Position numbers and translations under genes: made by a program | Shown here: one piece after another, positions 6,486 to 6,922 of the stretch | How the letters are laid out: every line of letters starts with the position of its first letter | Position numbering within the stretch: position 1 is the first letter of the stretch | The notes under the pieces: model-generated | Database searches by the model: none | Told to the model about the DNA's origin: nothing | Seen by the model: the letters and a program-made list of their open reading frames with translations, nothing else | Assembly: GCA_021199595.1 (NCBI GenBank) | Contig: JAJQHT010000176.1 | Location: 1 to 6,922 of the forward strand | From: Oscillospiraceae bacterium | Lineage (GTDB): Bacteria > Bacillota > Clostridia > Oscillospirales > Oscillospiraceae | Direction of reading: 5' to 3' | DNA length: 6,922 nt

Positions 6486-6867
6486 GCCTCTTGGCGATCT
6501 GATGGGCACCGCCATGGATAAGATGCACGGTATGGTCAACTCCAACACAAGCCTTGGCAGCCCTATTGTTACGGCGGACGGGACAACGCTGGTGCCGGTT
6601 TCCCGCGTCAGCTACGGCTTCGCCTCCGGCGGCAATGATAAAACCGGGGCCAACGCCAAAACCGGCGTGTGGGGCGGCAGCGGCGCGGCGGAAAGGGTGG
6701 AGCCTGTGGGCTTTCTCCTTATCCGGGACGGCGGCGCCAGAATGGTGAGCATCCAGACGCCCGCTGTCACCACGGCGGACAGAATATTGGATCTGGTGCC
6801 GGAGCTGATGAGCAGAATCGAGGGGTATCTGGATAAATATCTCCCCCAAAAGAAGCAAAATGGATGA
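6478..6867 (+). CDS. ytfJ: Sporulation protein YtfJ (GerW family)
   Basis: YtfJ/GerW family proteins are small proteins associated with spores and needed for normal germination in some species. Their molecular activity is not established. The 129-residue product begins NEPLGDLMGTAMDKMHGMV, closely resembling the opening helix of Bacillus YtfJ as I recall it. The family hallmark PVSRVSYGFASGG is at 40-52. A Gly/Asn-rich loop (about 51-69) follows, then ERVEPVGFLLI at 72-82 and a C-terminal amphipathic segment (about 100-125). The GTG start at 6478 overlaps the upstream DUF2953 gene by eight bases (GTGAATGA). The frame is open back to 6163, but that extension is antiparallel noise inside the DUF2953 gene. 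Adjacency to DUF2953 reproduces the ytfI-ytfJ pair and marks the organism as a likely spore former. Confidence 0.93.
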   Translation: MNEPLGDLMGTAMDKMHGMVNSNTSLGSPIVTADGTTLVPVSRVSYGFASGGNDKTGANAKTGVWGGSGAAERVEPVGFLLIRDGGARMVSIQTPAVTTADRILDLVPELMSRIEGYLDKYLPQKKQNG

Positions 6868-6922
6868 ACGCTGCCGGAACGGGAAAAAGGCGGCGCCCTG
6901 CGTGAAGCACGCGGCGGCGGTC
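6860..6922 (+). CDS. Start of an unidentified downstream gene, 3'-partial
   Basis: An ATG at 6860 opens a frame that stays open for 21 codons to the window's end, reading MDERCRNGKK then AAPCVKHAAAV. It overlaps the ytfJ stop by eight bases in the form ATGGATGA, identical to the scpA-scpB junction, which argues that it is a real coupled start. Upstream only a weak AGAAG is seen. The basic beginning running into alanines could be the n-region of a signal peptide. In related clostridia a D-alanyl-D-alanine carboxypeptidase often follows ytfJ, but too little sequence is present to name the product. Confidence 0.5.
   Translation, partial: MDERCRNGKKAAPCVKHAAAV

Noticed and set aside
5988..6548. 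Minus-strand open frame opposite the DUF2953 gene
   Set aside because: The forward frame matches a known family and forms coupled junctions on both sides. The reverse frame shows nothing recognisable.
1..6922. CRISPR arrays, transposons, tRNA/rRNA genes, riboswitches or phage-like modules
   Set aside because: No repeated spacers, terminal inverted repeats, transposase motifs or structured RNA consensus were seen. The window is almost fully occupied by conserved protein genes on one strand.

Overview
The window looks like a housekeeping and sporulation region of a GC-rich (roughly 60% by eye), endospore-forming Firmicute. The best guess is an Oscillospiraceae/Ruminococcaceae-type gut clostridium. 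The evidence is the gene order clpX-lon-engB(ysxC), the separate ScpA and ScpB condensin subunits, the DUF2953-YtfJ pair known from spore formers, and the extended ScpA N-terminus resembling clostridial homologues. This placement rests on family recognition from memory, not on a search.

Layout, all on the + strand: (1) 1-806, the 3' part of clpX, interrupted by an in-frame TAA at 480-482; (2) 807-858, a short intergenic stretch with a strong 9-bp-stem hairpin and an AT-rich, promoter-like patch; (3) lon, 859-3222; (4) engB/ysxC, 3212-3793; (5) a minimal M50 site-2-type metalloprotease, 3821-4501; (6) scpA, 4503-5291; (7) scpB, 5284-5892; (8) a DUF2953 protein, 5889-6485; (9) ytfJ/gerW, 6478-6867; (10) the first 21 codons of another gene from 6860, running off the end. 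No intergenic stretch exceeds 52 bases.

From lon onward the genes are packed with overlaps of 4-11 bases or gaps of 1-27 bases, so one operon with translational coupling is likely. It joins regulated proteolysis (ClpX, Lon), 50S ribosome assembly (EngB), membrane proteolysis (M50), chromosome segregation (ScpAB with an SMC encoded elsewhere) and spore-associated functions (DUF2953, YtfJ).

I see no mobile element, CRISPR array, RNA gene or obvious new system. The most notable observation is the clpX nonsense codon. It falls at the boundary between the large and small AAA+ domains, and the coding sequence on both sides is otherwise intact. It is either a sequencing/assembly error, a very recent null allele, or (least likely) a tolerated or recoded stop. 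Lesser points are the lack of a well-placed Shine-Dalgarno before lon and the repeated 8-base stop/start overlaps.
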